A stretch of DNA of 64,000 nt. Origin: Phorcus lineatus. Lineage: Eukaryota > Mollusca > Gastropoda > Trochida > Trochidae. The notes below the pieces were generated by a model. The model worked only from the letters and a program-made list of their open reading frames with translations. It did not search any database and was not told the DNA's origin. The DNA is taken from the NCBI GenBank assembly GCA_921293015.1, contig OV121094.1, positions 35,462,054 through 35,526,053 on the forward strand, read 5' to 3'. Positions 45,291 to 57,129 of this stretch are shown here, one piece after another (the first letter of the stretch is position 1; each line of letters begins with the position of its first letter). The translations under genes were made by a program, and so were the position numbers.

Positions 45291-45845
45291 GTGAGACCTA
45301 GCTCGACGAAACTTGGTATGTGCAACGGGCATCATGCGGAGATGTGCCTTTTGGGGTTTTCAACTTCTTTGCATTTTTATTTTTACCCGTACGTAACATA
45401 GGATTTTGTTTCCGGAGCACAACTCCAAAATGGTGAGACCTAGCTCGACGAAACTTGGTATGTGCAACGGGCATCATGCGGAGATGTGCCTTTTGGGGTT
45501 TTCAACTTCTTTGCATTTTTATTTTTACCCGTTTCCATGAAAACGTAATATAGGATTTCGTTTCCGGACCACAACTCCAAAACTGTGAGACCTAGCTCGA
45601 CGAAACTTGGTATGTGCAATGGGCATCATGAGGAGATGTGCCTTTTGGGGTTTTCAACTTCTTTGCATTTTTATTTTTACCCGTTAATGTTTCCGGAGCA
45701 CAACTCCAAAACGTTGAGATCTAGCTCGACGAAACTTGGTATGTGCAACGGGCATCATGCGGAGATGTGCCTTTTGGGGTTTTCAACTTCTTTGCATTTT
45801 TATTTTTACCCGTTTCCATGGAAACGTAACATAGGATTTCTTAAA
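45291..45845. repeat. ~143-151 bp tandem array, four units
   Basis: Units start near 45291, 45434, 45585 and 45714 with GTGAGACCTAGCTCGACGAA, then CTTGGTATGTGCAACGGGCA, GGAGATGTGCCTTTTGGGGT, TTTTATTTTTACCCGT and CCGGAGCACAACTCCAAAA. Complete units carry TTTCCATGGAAACGTAA. It looks like the core array of another Helitron-type or pearl-like element. Confidence 0.85.
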
Positions 45846-48800
45846 GGTTGTTTGTAGAAAAACAACATGATCACTGTTCAATATTCCACAACTAGTATCC
45901 TTAACTACCCTTTCCCTTTGGCGGGGGATATAGCTGACTCTGTCTGCTTGTTATATTTGGAAAATTAGATCATGTGTAGCCAGAATTGCAATTAAGGCAT
46001 ATGTTCGACCCCAAACGACACAGCTGACATACTCTGTATTGCATGGTAACTTAAGAGAAACAGTTGCAAACACATTACGTCAGTTTAACATCAATTTAGT
46101 TCTCATGGATCTGTGTCAAAGCCTACGGAGACCATTAAACATAACTACGTAACAATTGAACACAGCTGTATACTTCACTTGTTTCATAAAAACCTTAACT
46201 TGTTATATTGAAACATAAGATTGTATTTCCCATGTAACACGTCAACCTGATTGGCTTCATTATTTGCTTAACTGCATACATTTTCACATTATATATTGTC
46301 CCCAGCAAATAGGTAGTTAGTAAAAAATAAAGAGTGTCTTTTAGTTGGAATGATAGATACGTTTGTCCATTACATCTTATAGCGAAAATGAACATTAACA
46401 AAGATTCTCAAATCCAATGATGAGATACTGCTAAGTCACTGTTTGTTTTGTCCGTTTGTGATGTGATTAGTCATCTGCCTATATGTGATCAGAATATGTT
46501 TATTTCATAATAATTGTCTCTGAAATATCATTTACAACCCTGATAATCTCATCTTCAGAAGCGAAGTCATTTAACGTATAACTGCAACTCTTGTAATCGA
46601 GTTTCTAAGTAGAGAAATATGCCCTGTGCTCTACATTTAAATGATGTAAATAAGTATTGGGGAAATGAAGAAGGTTGGGGTGGTAAATAAATATAGTGAT
46701 CAGAGGACATAATATGAGTATTTTAAAAGTAATAATGCAATATTTGAGATAAAGACAATTACACAAGATGAAAACAGCTCATTTAATGATATCTTACTTT
46801 CAGGGTGAAGTCAGTGTGGGTTATATGTTATTTATCTCTGTGCACAAAAGTATATTTCTGCATGAATATTGAAATAAGAATTTTCGTTTAATTTTCTGGG
46901 CCAGGTCTTACCAAAGGAGTTAAAGGAATAATCATTCTAAGCTTAGTAAAACCCTCCATTGACAAAGTATTATTTATCTCAGTCATTGCATTAATGTTTT
47001 ATCCATGACCATGTTCTAATTTCGTCCTCTAATCACATATATTTAACTTTACAGGGAAGCTATGTCAATAGGCGACTTTCCTAAAAATACTTAATCGGGT
47101 TTGCAGATACTTATTTAATTAGAGAATCAAAATACATGTCAGTCCTAATTTTGATGGTTTTGGCTATGCTTGACACGTGACAGTTTCATTGTTTTCTTAT
47201 CAAAATCTGACAAGTAATGTGATGAAACGTAACTGGCTCTGACAACATTAATAAGTGATCATTGCATAAGCATTTTCTATGAGTTTTTCCTGTTTATTAT
47301 TATCTCAACTTTCTCATTCAAATGAAGATAATGAAACTATCATTGTAGCAAATTAAAAACTCATTATTTACATGGTAACATGTGACAGCACCGAGCCATT
47401 TTAGTCTAAATGACTTTCTTCAGTTGCATGCTGTTTCCAATAATGGTATTGCTAAACATCCCCCAGCCATTGTCATCCATCAAGTAGCTCGTTATACATC
47501 AAAATGAATAAACATTGGGTATCATTTTGGTTCATGATAATTATAGATTCCCATTACACAAACGCATTAATCAGTATTCTTACCATAACGGACACAAATC
47601 TGAGAGGTATTGAATTTTCAACAGGGTGTTGAAATTACAATTTTTATTAAAAAAAAGCTCGGGAACTGATTGTTTACAAAAGCTACTAATGATTAATTCA
47701 TTCAGTTAGTCGAGCATTTGCGTGTCAACAACAACTTTTTTAAAAATCTCGCATGGAATAACATGATCGTGTTTATATGTGGTTTGTTTTTACTATTTCG
47801 TTCATTCAAGAATGCTGTGCTTAATGTATGATCTATAAACATGTGTTTTAAATTGCTGGAACTACATTTGACCGCGCGAGAAAGACCATGACATAAGCGT
47901 TGTTTAGCGTTCATCGGTACAAGACGGTAAACTTTCCAGAAGTAGCCATGTTAAAGCTCGAAATGTGTGACAAGAATGCAATCGCGACAGAATAACAATA
48001 ATTCCTAGGATCTTGTTGATTATTCTTATAGTAGATCCATACAGCACAATGTTAAAGCCCTTGACGTCCTGATGGGTAATTGTTGACAATATTGAGGCAT
48101 TGATCATCAACATTCTATGTGTATAAATACATCAGCATTTCTTCAGTCAATATGTGTCATGTAGAAATTTGCAAACAATAGATCGTTGATCAAGTGACCG
48201 AATTTCAGCATTTGACAGGCTTTTGATGATGATTTGATCTTTGGAAAAAAAAATTACAGTTTCTTTTGAAATTTGTTTGAGAGATTTCAGTTTTCTTTAG
48301 ACTGTTAATGGGTAACTAATATTTGATGAAACTATCATTTCAAAGAAAAAAAATCATTTTTAAAGAAAGCGCCTGAATATTGCCCGTGTGAATTATTACT
48401 ACAGAGGAGAAAGATAAATGACAATAGAATTATCTAAAATGTTCTTCCTCACCATAAATGTATATTGGTTATTCATTGGGTCGTGCAGCAAGAGTAGTTT
48501 AAAGGAATACCAGTACGAAATCACCTCTCACGGCGTCAATATATACTTCATTGAATACTGTAATCTTTGAAAAACCTGAAAATTACATTCAAGGTAATCA
48601 AAGTACATTCAAATATTGAGACACTGCCTCGTTCCTCTTACAAGGTATTAGAAGTGTAAGTGGTATATTGTATGGAGATATGTATAAGTACTTCTCAATC
48701 TCAACCGGGTGTCTTCTGATATCAAATATATAACTTGAAAAAATAAACTTTGATATACCCAAGGATGACTGAGAATAACTGTCAGTGGACTTTGATTTAA

Positions 48801-50269
48801 GATATTTGAAGACAAAAGGCTGAAATTATATCCATCCACAAAATCATATTATTGTTCCTGCCATTGCTGGAAGTGTAAAAATGTGACAAAGGGTTATGTC
48901 ATGGCATGACATTGTAACAGTATTAAAGACGATTGAAAAGCATTGGGATCTTGGTATTGGATATTGGAATAGAATTGGCATTAACAGGACGTCGTGCAAA
49001 TTATACTCTCTCAAAAATGTAGTGACTAATTTCACACGAACGTATCCAGTGCACCAGATTTTTCAGAATGACATTCCAATGATACCACTGTCCTTTTCTG
49101 ATGGATCCATCGTCATATTCAGCGGTTTTAACATGGCTGCTCATACTTTTCAAGGTTATATTTTCATTTTTTTATGTTTCTTCACGTAGATATGTGTTAC
49201 GACTACTTGCTTTGACAGTCTGATACCAAATATAAAGGTAAGGATAAAGGAAATATTCTGCATTCATTGGTTCCTAAATTTTTTTTTAAATTCTCAAATC
49301 GCATGATTAACATCATCAATAGAACAAAATGATCAGATGGAAAATATCTATTTCATGCCTTCATGGCAATGATGCTGATAAGATAATATTTTCAGCAATA
49401 TGTTCCAGTGGTTTTGTGTTTATGACATTAAAAGATCGATGTTAGACAAATAGCACTAAATATCATTCGCCTAATTTAACTGTTAAGATACCAATAAATG
49501 GAAATTTTAAACCATGGAAGTGACAAACTGAAGATGGACGTAACAATATTTTTCTAAAAACTTGTCTGAATACACTGATTGATAATCCCTCTTACAATCC
49601 ATGATTACATCTCAGTGCAGGACAGTATTGGAGGTCAAATGATAACAATATTTTGTTCTAATATTGATGTAAATCTCTCGATTTTACTCAGTAAAACTGT
49701 TACAGTTATTCCATCGTGTCCTTTGTAAGACTCTAATGCATCTAATACTTTTGTGGTGTTCTCCTTAGCTATACCTTTGCTTACAAATCGTTATTTAAAG
49801 TGATCCCTATCACAATAAACCAAGCATTTGTATGCGGACTCGGAGGCTATCTACTCATAAACAGGTTATTTTTATCATGTTGGTGAACGTAATATCCGAC
49901 GTATAAAGCCATTTGGTGACTAAAGAGAAACATAAGGATTTTATTTTTTAGTCTAAGCATTTTGTACGTGAATTGAAGTGATTGTTGTCACGGAGATTGT
50001 TAATACTTTTCCATTACTAGAAAGAGATTTGACAAATTGTCAGTTTTATAACTAACCATAAGAGCTGTCATTCAAATGACGAATTTTCGTACTTGTATCT
50101 GTGTACGATTGATGTTGAATCCATATACAACTACGATTGACCTTTTACTTTCATAATACTAAAATTACTAATGAATACAGACAGTGCCCAGTGATTTGGA
50201 AGTTGATGGTCATGTCAAGGGGAAACATCAAAGCTACAAGAGCAGTATGGTTTCCAATTCTTTTGGACA
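45846..50269. other. Long AT-rich stretch without recognised genes
   Basis: ORFs up to 97 codons on both strands lack motifs. The 49640-49850 part weakly matches 31080-31290. Nothing else supported. Confidence 0.5.
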
Positions 50270-50861
50270 CTCTCTTAATTCTGTAAGTTATCATGACTTT
50301 GAGGCACTGATGCAGATTTTCTTAAGGTAATAAAGTGACTTTACGAAATGGCGAAATGTGACCACCCTGTCTACAACCCCTTTCATTATCAAGGAATTCA
50401 GATAAATGGCCAGGGTGTGTGATAGGTCAGTATGATTATCCATTGTATAATATGTGGGCCAAACCCTTATAAACTGTGTCAAAGGCCTTTTCAAAATAAA
50501 AAAAATCAATTATAAGTAATCCTGATTTTTTCTTTCTTTTGTTTCAAACACGAGGTCATATAAAGTCTTGTCTTTTCACTGATGGTTCTACCATGATTAA
50601 AGCCTGTTTGGTTATCATGTATGGGTAAACCTATAGTCTATTTTAGGCGATTTGTAAAACATGAACTAATTATTAAATAAAGGGCATATAGAGATCAATG
50701 TCATTATTAAAGAGAATTGTAACACCCCTGGCATTTGATCTGAAAGGTGCAATAATTGATTGCAGACCCAATTCATTTCGCTTAAAATTAACATCATCTT
50801 TAGCTAGATGGATGTCTTGTAAACACATAATTGAGTAACCTTTTTGTCTATACAAATTCAT
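50270..50861 (-). pseudogene. L1-like LINE remnant (endonuclease and RT scraps)
   Basis: Minus strand. 50861-50673 encodes GYSIMCLQDIHLAKDD then SNARGVTILFNN, typical of an APE endonuclease of L1-type elements. Just downstream, frames near 50620-50280 give TGFNHGRTISEKTRL, FEKAFDTV and RGCRQGGHISP (usually RGCRQGDPISP), RT motifs with several stops and frame changes. Most of the sequence between EN and RT is missing. Distinct from the I-type LINE at 33306. Confidence 0.75.
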
Positions 50862-51279
50862 TACTTCCCTTCCCCCCCTTCTTTAAGGGGTTCTTTATAG
50901 GTGATGTACAAGTCGACCTATTTAAGTTGGAGTTCCAATGACTTTATGATCAGCTGATTGGACAGGCTGTTAGTCGATTCAGACGTTATAACTTGAAAAT
51001 TAATAGACCATGATACATGCTGTATTATCCTTATACCTTGTGTGTTATCATGCGGTAATAATGTGGGAACAGTGTTAAAGACAATATATCCCAGTTTTGT
51101 ATCCGACTTCAATCCACATTTTCATAAAGACAATACATTCAAGTAAATAAAACACCAAACAGAGTTTCGATGCGTCCTTTACTTGAAAATATCTAACGGT
51201 TCAAAGTGCGTAGAAATTGGCCGCCTCGAAAGCCCAATTAAAAAGGTACCTAGAGTGACCTGAGCTCTCCTTCGGCGGA
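50862..51279. other. Intergenic, nothing recognised
   Basis: No supported gene or repeat. Confidence 0.45.
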
Positions 51280-51302
51280 TGTGACGTCATAGACAGGACT
51301 CG
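51280..51302 (+). repeat. Left half of a 23-bp inverted repeat bracketing the THAP exon
   Basis: TGTGACGTCATAGACAGGAC plus TCG; the complement with one mismatch lies at 53328-53350. It contains a CRE-like GTGACGTCA and lies 80 bp before the THAP ATG. Confidence 0.7.
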
Positions 51303-51381
51303 CTCCGCGTTTGTTTGTAAACAAGTACATATCAATGCAGATATGGGTCGCATTCGTCTACGTTTTCATTGCGAAAGAGAC

Positions 51382-51765
51382 ATGCCTTCTTCCTGCTTTG
51401 CTGCCAACTGTACTGATAAGAAATCAGGAGACATTCAACTGCATCGGTTTCCGAAGGATCTTGTCCAATTCGCGAATTGGACAAAGTTTGTTAGTCAGTA
51501 AAGAGCGAAGTGGAGTCCCAATGACAGGTCCGTCATCTGCTCCGATCATTTCACAGAGGACTGTTATGATCTTTCCTACGATTTCAAAACGGCTTTTGGA
51601 CTTGCCCCACAATGGAAAAGACTAGTCACAAATGCGGTACCAACACTTAATAAACAGATGAAGATGATAACAGGCCCGCTACCCGTCTGTCAAGCGAGAT
51701 ATGACAGTCAATCATATCGGAAGAGAAAACGGAAGGAATACTTTGAGAAGAGGGAACGAAAGAGG
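51382..51765 (+). pseudogene. THAP-domain exon with an in-frame stop
   Basis: THAP domains are zinc-dependent DNA-binding modules found in host regulators and in P-element or Kolobok transposases. ATG at 51382: MPSSCFAANC gives the first Cys pair, HRFP and NWTKFV carry the conserved aromatic/Trp positions, CSDHF gives C-x2-H, and TNAVPTL is the AVPT box. So a full ~90-residue domain is present, but codon 40 is TAA (51499-51501), right after FVSQ. A basic stretch (RKRKRKEYFEKRERKR) follows and the exon could end at AGAGG/GTAAGA (51766). Either a decayed gene or an assembly or allelic nonsense change. The rest of the gene was not found. Confidence 0.82.
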
Positions 51766-53327
51766 GTAAGAAATTTGAAAGATAGGCTAATTGAAAATTC
51801 TATTCCGGGGGAGGTGGGATAAATAATCATGAAACTTTTGAGGAGTTAACTATTATTGCTGATTCTGCAGACGAATGTTGAATTTTTATCTGCAGTATGA
51901 ATTTTATGTCTCTTTAGATTAATCGCAGACATAATTAATTCAAACCCCAACAATTGTTTGAATTTTTAGTATTTGACTGCATATGGGGTTGACACTACAA
52001 TGTTGGTAATAACATTTATGAAAAATTAAAATTTCATGCTACAGCGTCATTTTAAAAGCAACAAAAAGTAAAATTAAAGTCATAAAGCTGCCCCGGACAA
52101 ACATTTACCATTTTTTGTAGCCTTACAGTGGATAATTTATAACCTATTTGATATTGATAAACATTGCAGTATTAAATAAGATATTTAGTTATACAGATTT
52201 GTTAATATATTGTCATGTGTCACGTGTATTGACAAAGCTAATTACCTATATCAAGTTTCAATAAAGGCTGTTGATCATGTGTGAGGATAAAGTTTAGATA
52301 ACTAATCAGTGCTTTGTGTATTACCTATTGGAAATGTGCCAGGTGCTGAGGACATTAAGTTTATTGCTTAATTGCCATAATGTACAGGTGTGTGGCATTT
52401 CATGTAGACTGTTAGGTAATAACTTTATGACTATAGGCCTATTGTCTGGTGTGAAAAAGTAGTGTTAGGTAACTAAAAACCTCTCTCTGGTAAAATATCG
52501 GTACTAAAGTACTGAAGGAAATGGAAATAATATGCTTTTCAGCCTTAATATATTTATTTGGTTGAAATAGTTAAAACTGAAAAAGACTCACATTTACAAT
52601 ACATTTCGAAGCAGGCTTTAACTTACATCACAATCAACAATAAATGTTGTGTTATTATTAACAGTATTGGCCTACGTCACTCTAGATTAGTACCACACTC
52701 TTTATCTCAAACACTGACCATTAACTCACACAAAACAACAATAATCTGTATTCTTACTATGCAAAATACATCAGTACGTAACTCGCGAATCAAGAGGTAC
52801 ATTTACTAAACACATCAAAGATTTGATCTTCATTTTCACTAATAACTGGTTAATAAGGCAAAAAACAGCTGCTCGGAACCGTCGTATCCCAATGACGAGA
52901 TCCGGAAGTTGCCGAGAAGCAGTCCATCAAAAGCGAGATCTCATTGTTACAGTCATGCAAAGCAGAACCACTGAGTTACGATATTGAGTTGACACTTTAA
53001 AATGGCACAAAGTAGTAACAAATATTCTACATATACAATGGTCAATCAATAACACAGGGGGATATTCGATTTGTCTAGGTGTTCAAACGAAAAACAGTCA
53101 CAATGGCGGCAGATATCAGTTTGGGTTCACTCGATCGGCATTATCGGAGATTATCAACCCAAACAAATATAAAGTTAATTAATGTAAAACAGAATATGTC
53201 GATGTATTGATATTAATAGCTTTGGTGACTTAGGGGCTTTTTTATAAGTACACTCAATGAAAATATATACGTTCACGACCGCTGGAATCTATAATGTAAA
53301 CAATGACACAGATCAGCCAGTCGTTAA
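51766..53327. other. No further exon recognised downstream of the THAP exon
   Basis: AT-rich. Contains CACAATGGCGGCAGATATC (about 53099, YY1-like on minus) and a partly self-complementary GC-richer patch at about 52870-52960. No transposase core seen. Confidence 0.4.
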
Positions 53328-53350
53328 CGAGTCCTGTCTATGTCGTCACA
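53328..53350 (-). repeat. Right half of the 23-bp inverted repeat
   Basis: CGAGTCCTGTCTATGTCGTC plus ACA; the complement of 51280-51302 with one mismatch, about 2 kb apart. Confidence 0.7.
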
Positions 53351-53593
53351 ACCCCCCTAGCACCTGATTGGCTAATAAAACGTTTGGCGTCTGTTTTCCG
53401 GAAGTGTTTATAAAACACGTTTTTCTATTTTCTGGTGGATGTGAACCTAATTAGTTGTTGATATTAATTCTTAACTGTGTTATGAAGTATTTCCGCTAAT
53501 CGTACCCCCTATGTTGATATATTATCTTTAATGTTTTAGTTGTACAATTTCCCTGAACAACAACTAAAAAAGGTGTTAGGTTCAGTTCCTCAG

Positions 53594-53866
53594 AGGGGCG
53601 GGATAACGCAGTGGTTAGCGCGTTCGGCTTTGGATCAAGAGGTCCGTAGTTCGAATCCCGCCAGGGGCTCGGCAACTTTTTCTGCAGTAGAGAGTTTCAA
53701 CGCAGTATCACCCATGGTTCGCTACTTCCAGCCGATGCTCGAAGGTTTCACCGCAATGCATAGCCACAATAGTGTTGCGGGCTTTCTCCGTGCTATAATA
53801 CTAGCAGCTGCGATAGAAGTGAAATAATCTTGAAAGCGGCGTTAAACCCCAACTCACTCACTCACT
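53594..53866 (+). mobile_element. tRNA-derived SINE (family 1) with target duplication
   Basis: A box (TAACGCAGTGGTTAGCGCG), B box (AGTTCGAATCC), a body lacking about 35 bp after GAGAGTTTCA, and a complete tail GCGGCGTTAAACCCCAACTC with (ACTC)n. Flanks CAGTTCCTCAG (53583-53593) and CAGTTCGTCAG (53867-53877) are an 11-bp target duplication with one difference. Confidence 0.92.
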
Positions 53867-53877
53867 CAGTTCGTCAG

Positions 53878-56800
53878 CATGCTGTCTCAAACGAATTAGC
53901 GAATTTTTATATGAAATAATAAGCTACATGTTCAATTTCGTAGGGTGAACGTTACTTTAGGTTATATTCTATTTTCTTCTTGAAACGATTGTAAATCATC
54001 AGTGAATGGGACATCCCGAAAGGTTCAATGGTCCAGGGCCTAAGTCACAAAGCCCCTTTAGACTTAGATGATCGTAACTCAATGTTATTGGTTGAAACTG
54101 GGCCTTGTTCTACATTTTAAAACACCACTGTTTGACAATTTGCAATTGGAAGTCCATCAGAACAGGATTGACTGCCCTTGTAAGTGAAATATCCACTTCA
54201 CTCAAAATGTGTTGTTGGAAATTTGTCTATAATCAGAAATCTGTTCTTTAGTCTCTATGATAGTGAAAAGACGATTGCACAAGTAATTCGCCCGCATGTA
54301 GAGTTGATGGGTATCTGTAGATAGAATATAAAATTGGAATCTGAAACAGGCGAGGTTTCCATTTTCGCCATTCTTATGTGGCAAGATGATAGCCCTTTTT
54401 AAAAATCTCGTTTTCATTTTGTCATTGCCAGTACAATGGGACCGTGATGTTACTTTTGCAGTGTTTTTGCGGCACATGTTTTCTAAATAACGTGGAAAAA
54501 TATTCATATGACTCTTGAACAAAGGAAACGGTTGAAATTGCCCCGTATTTGCGCTGAATCTTATATCTTCTATAGTAGTATTGCTCTTACAGCTTCGACG
54601 CTAGTTCAACATTCAAATCATTTCCTAATACGTTTCTCGTTTTCAGTAGTCTCTTACCTTCAATATTTGTTTAGAGAAGGAAACACCCCTTGTAAGATAT
54701 TTCACAATCATATGATCAAAAGCTTAATTCTGCATTTAACAGCTACCACGTTATATGTAAGCTATCGTCAAACTTTCTTTTATGATTCTAAGGTGATTTT
54801 GGTTTTAATAAACAAATACCAAACTGTTATAGCGATACTTAATGTGCCATTTACAGATTATATTTATACTATCAGTTTCAGAATAATTGCTTTTCCGTTA
54901 TCATTATTGCTATATATTCTATCTACATGAAAGAAACGAAATTTCTGGTTGTTAACCGAAAAAAAACTTAAGTAGACGACCTATCCATAATGAATAGTCT
55001 CGACAAATGTTAGCATTAAATTAATCGGTAATAGTAGTACACATAAAATTAAAATGTTAATGTGAAGAAGCTTATTTCCTTGTCGACTGAGATGTAAAAA
55101 ATAATGTTATTTAACATTGGACGGGATACGTGACAGAGACAACATTGTAGTGATTAGATGATGATCTTAAATTTAACCTTAATTTCTATCGCTGAAGGTT
55201 ATCTTGTAAATTGAACATGATTGAATCGTGGAAGAAATAATTGACCTTCTTCAGTATGTTTAAACACGTATCTGACAATCCATGGTAGTAACTTTAAAGT
55301 ATACACATCAAGAGAGACTTTGCATTGATTCATTCCATTATAATTTACTAGCCATGAGATAGGAATGTGCCCTTATGCTCCTTCAATGACATTTTGCTAG
55401 TTGCTCTTCTGCATTATGATTTAATTGTCGCAGTATTTCAAGATGTAAACTTGGCAAACTGATAAGTTCAATGTATCTGCGTAAAGGTTAATGTATCTTT
55501 GACTTTTGTTGTTTCGTTTTTATGTGGTCATTACTGATTAGTCATGTCTCAAAATTCTATTCTTGAAATCCATATGTAACTTAATTGAAAATGTCTTTGT
55601 CGTGTGTTTTAGTTGCCTGAATTTGGATTAAATGTTTAGATATGAAATTAGGATGCAATCATGATTTGATGGAATTCAGAGGCATAAAACAAAAGAAAAT
55701 TATTCAAAACTTGTGAACAATTAAGTTTTTTTCACTGAAATTTCAAGAATGTGCATGTTTGTTCAAACTTGCATTAGATTCCTTTTGGTTAAATTATTAC
55801 ATGGATAGCATCTTCAGATACTTCCGCTTAACATTCCAAATGAAAAAAATCATTTTTGAGTTAATTTAAGGTATATGTTGATGTTGAATAAATTTCATAA
55901 TATCTTAATTACCTTGAATGTAAAGGGGAGATTAAATCCGTCTGTTATTATACAGACTCCAAAAAAAAATCGTTTTGAGGATTTTGTAAAGGTCACGGCT
56001 TGACCTTTGGGATTTAAAATCATGACATCTCAAGTAGAGTTTAGCAGTTTAATTTCATAAAGCAAATTATCCCATGATATTTATCTTTTAACAAGTTGAC
56101 AAAGTGATTTTGGTTATTTAAAGGTACTAGCGCACACCAATATTTTGTAATGTCCGTCCAACTAATGCACTGATAATGCATATGTAACTAACTGCATAAG
56201 CTTAAGGAAAGTTCAATATGAGTTATTTTCCAAATACGCTCGTATTCAGGTTATGTATTTATGAAGTTTGCTTACAGCAAGAAAATAAAAAATGGCAGAC
56301 TGCTGTTTATAATGAACATCAATAATGGAACCGCGTGTATGGAATCGGTTTAATTTAAGGATTGCCTGAATAAACACTATTTCCTTTGTTCTCAATTCAG
56401 AGATTCAGTTTGATTCAAAAGCTGCAAAAATGTTATTTACAATATTTATTACAGATTTGGAAGAAGATATTTTCAAAATTTAATACGAATTAAAGATTAT
56501 ATATATATTTCATTCACTCATGGGATATAAGTGTTACGTTGATCAAAGAATAAACGATAATATTTGGTATATAACCATCACGTACTTTACTACTATCAAA
56601 GTACTATCATTGTTCATTTTAACCTATCTTTAATTATAACATATCGAGTATGGCATATTGTATATGTATGCCTGAAACAGTTTGTGTAAGTCTGTGTAAT
56701 GACCTTTATTTCAAGGCTGAAAATATGTTCAGTACAAATACCAATGTCAATTTGAGTTTCTCGTGTAATCGGTGATAAAAACAAATGGTTATTTACCGTT

Positions 56801-57090
56801 TCTCATGTATAGGAAGAGGACGGTTAGCAAAGTGATCATGGCTGTTGTTGTAACAGAGATTTATTAAATAACTGCGGCTTTGAAAAATGTCTTAAAGAAT
56901 ATCTTGACGATGTTTATTTAAACTATTTGCAATTCGTCATTCTTCGCGGAGCATGGGCAATTTACTTTTTAAACAGAAATTCTGAATTTTTTTTAAAAGT
57001 GGGACTATTTTATCATATACACATGATGAGTTAGATGAAGGTTGGAGGATAAATAATGTTTTACTTCTGTGGAAGTACATAGGCAGATGT
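53878..57090. other. AT-rich, no gene recognised
   Basis: The longest ORFs (54508-54930 plus, 54522-54202 minus) overlap head-to-head, have AT-biased composition and no motif. Confidence 0.5.
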
Positions 57091-57129
57091 CAGTCTGATT
57101 AAGATCGAACGTGTTCCGAGGAATAAAAG
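57091..57129 (+). mobile_element. Solo terminal fragment of MITE family 2
   Basis: CAGTCTGATTAAGATCGAAC then GTGTTCCGAGGAATAAAAG matches the first 39 bp of the element at 42771 with a few changes. Confidence 0.8.

Noticed and set aside
54202-54930. Two head-to-head ORFs of 106 and 140 codons
   Set aside because: No recognisable domain on either strand and low-complexity hydrophobic composition; no coding support.
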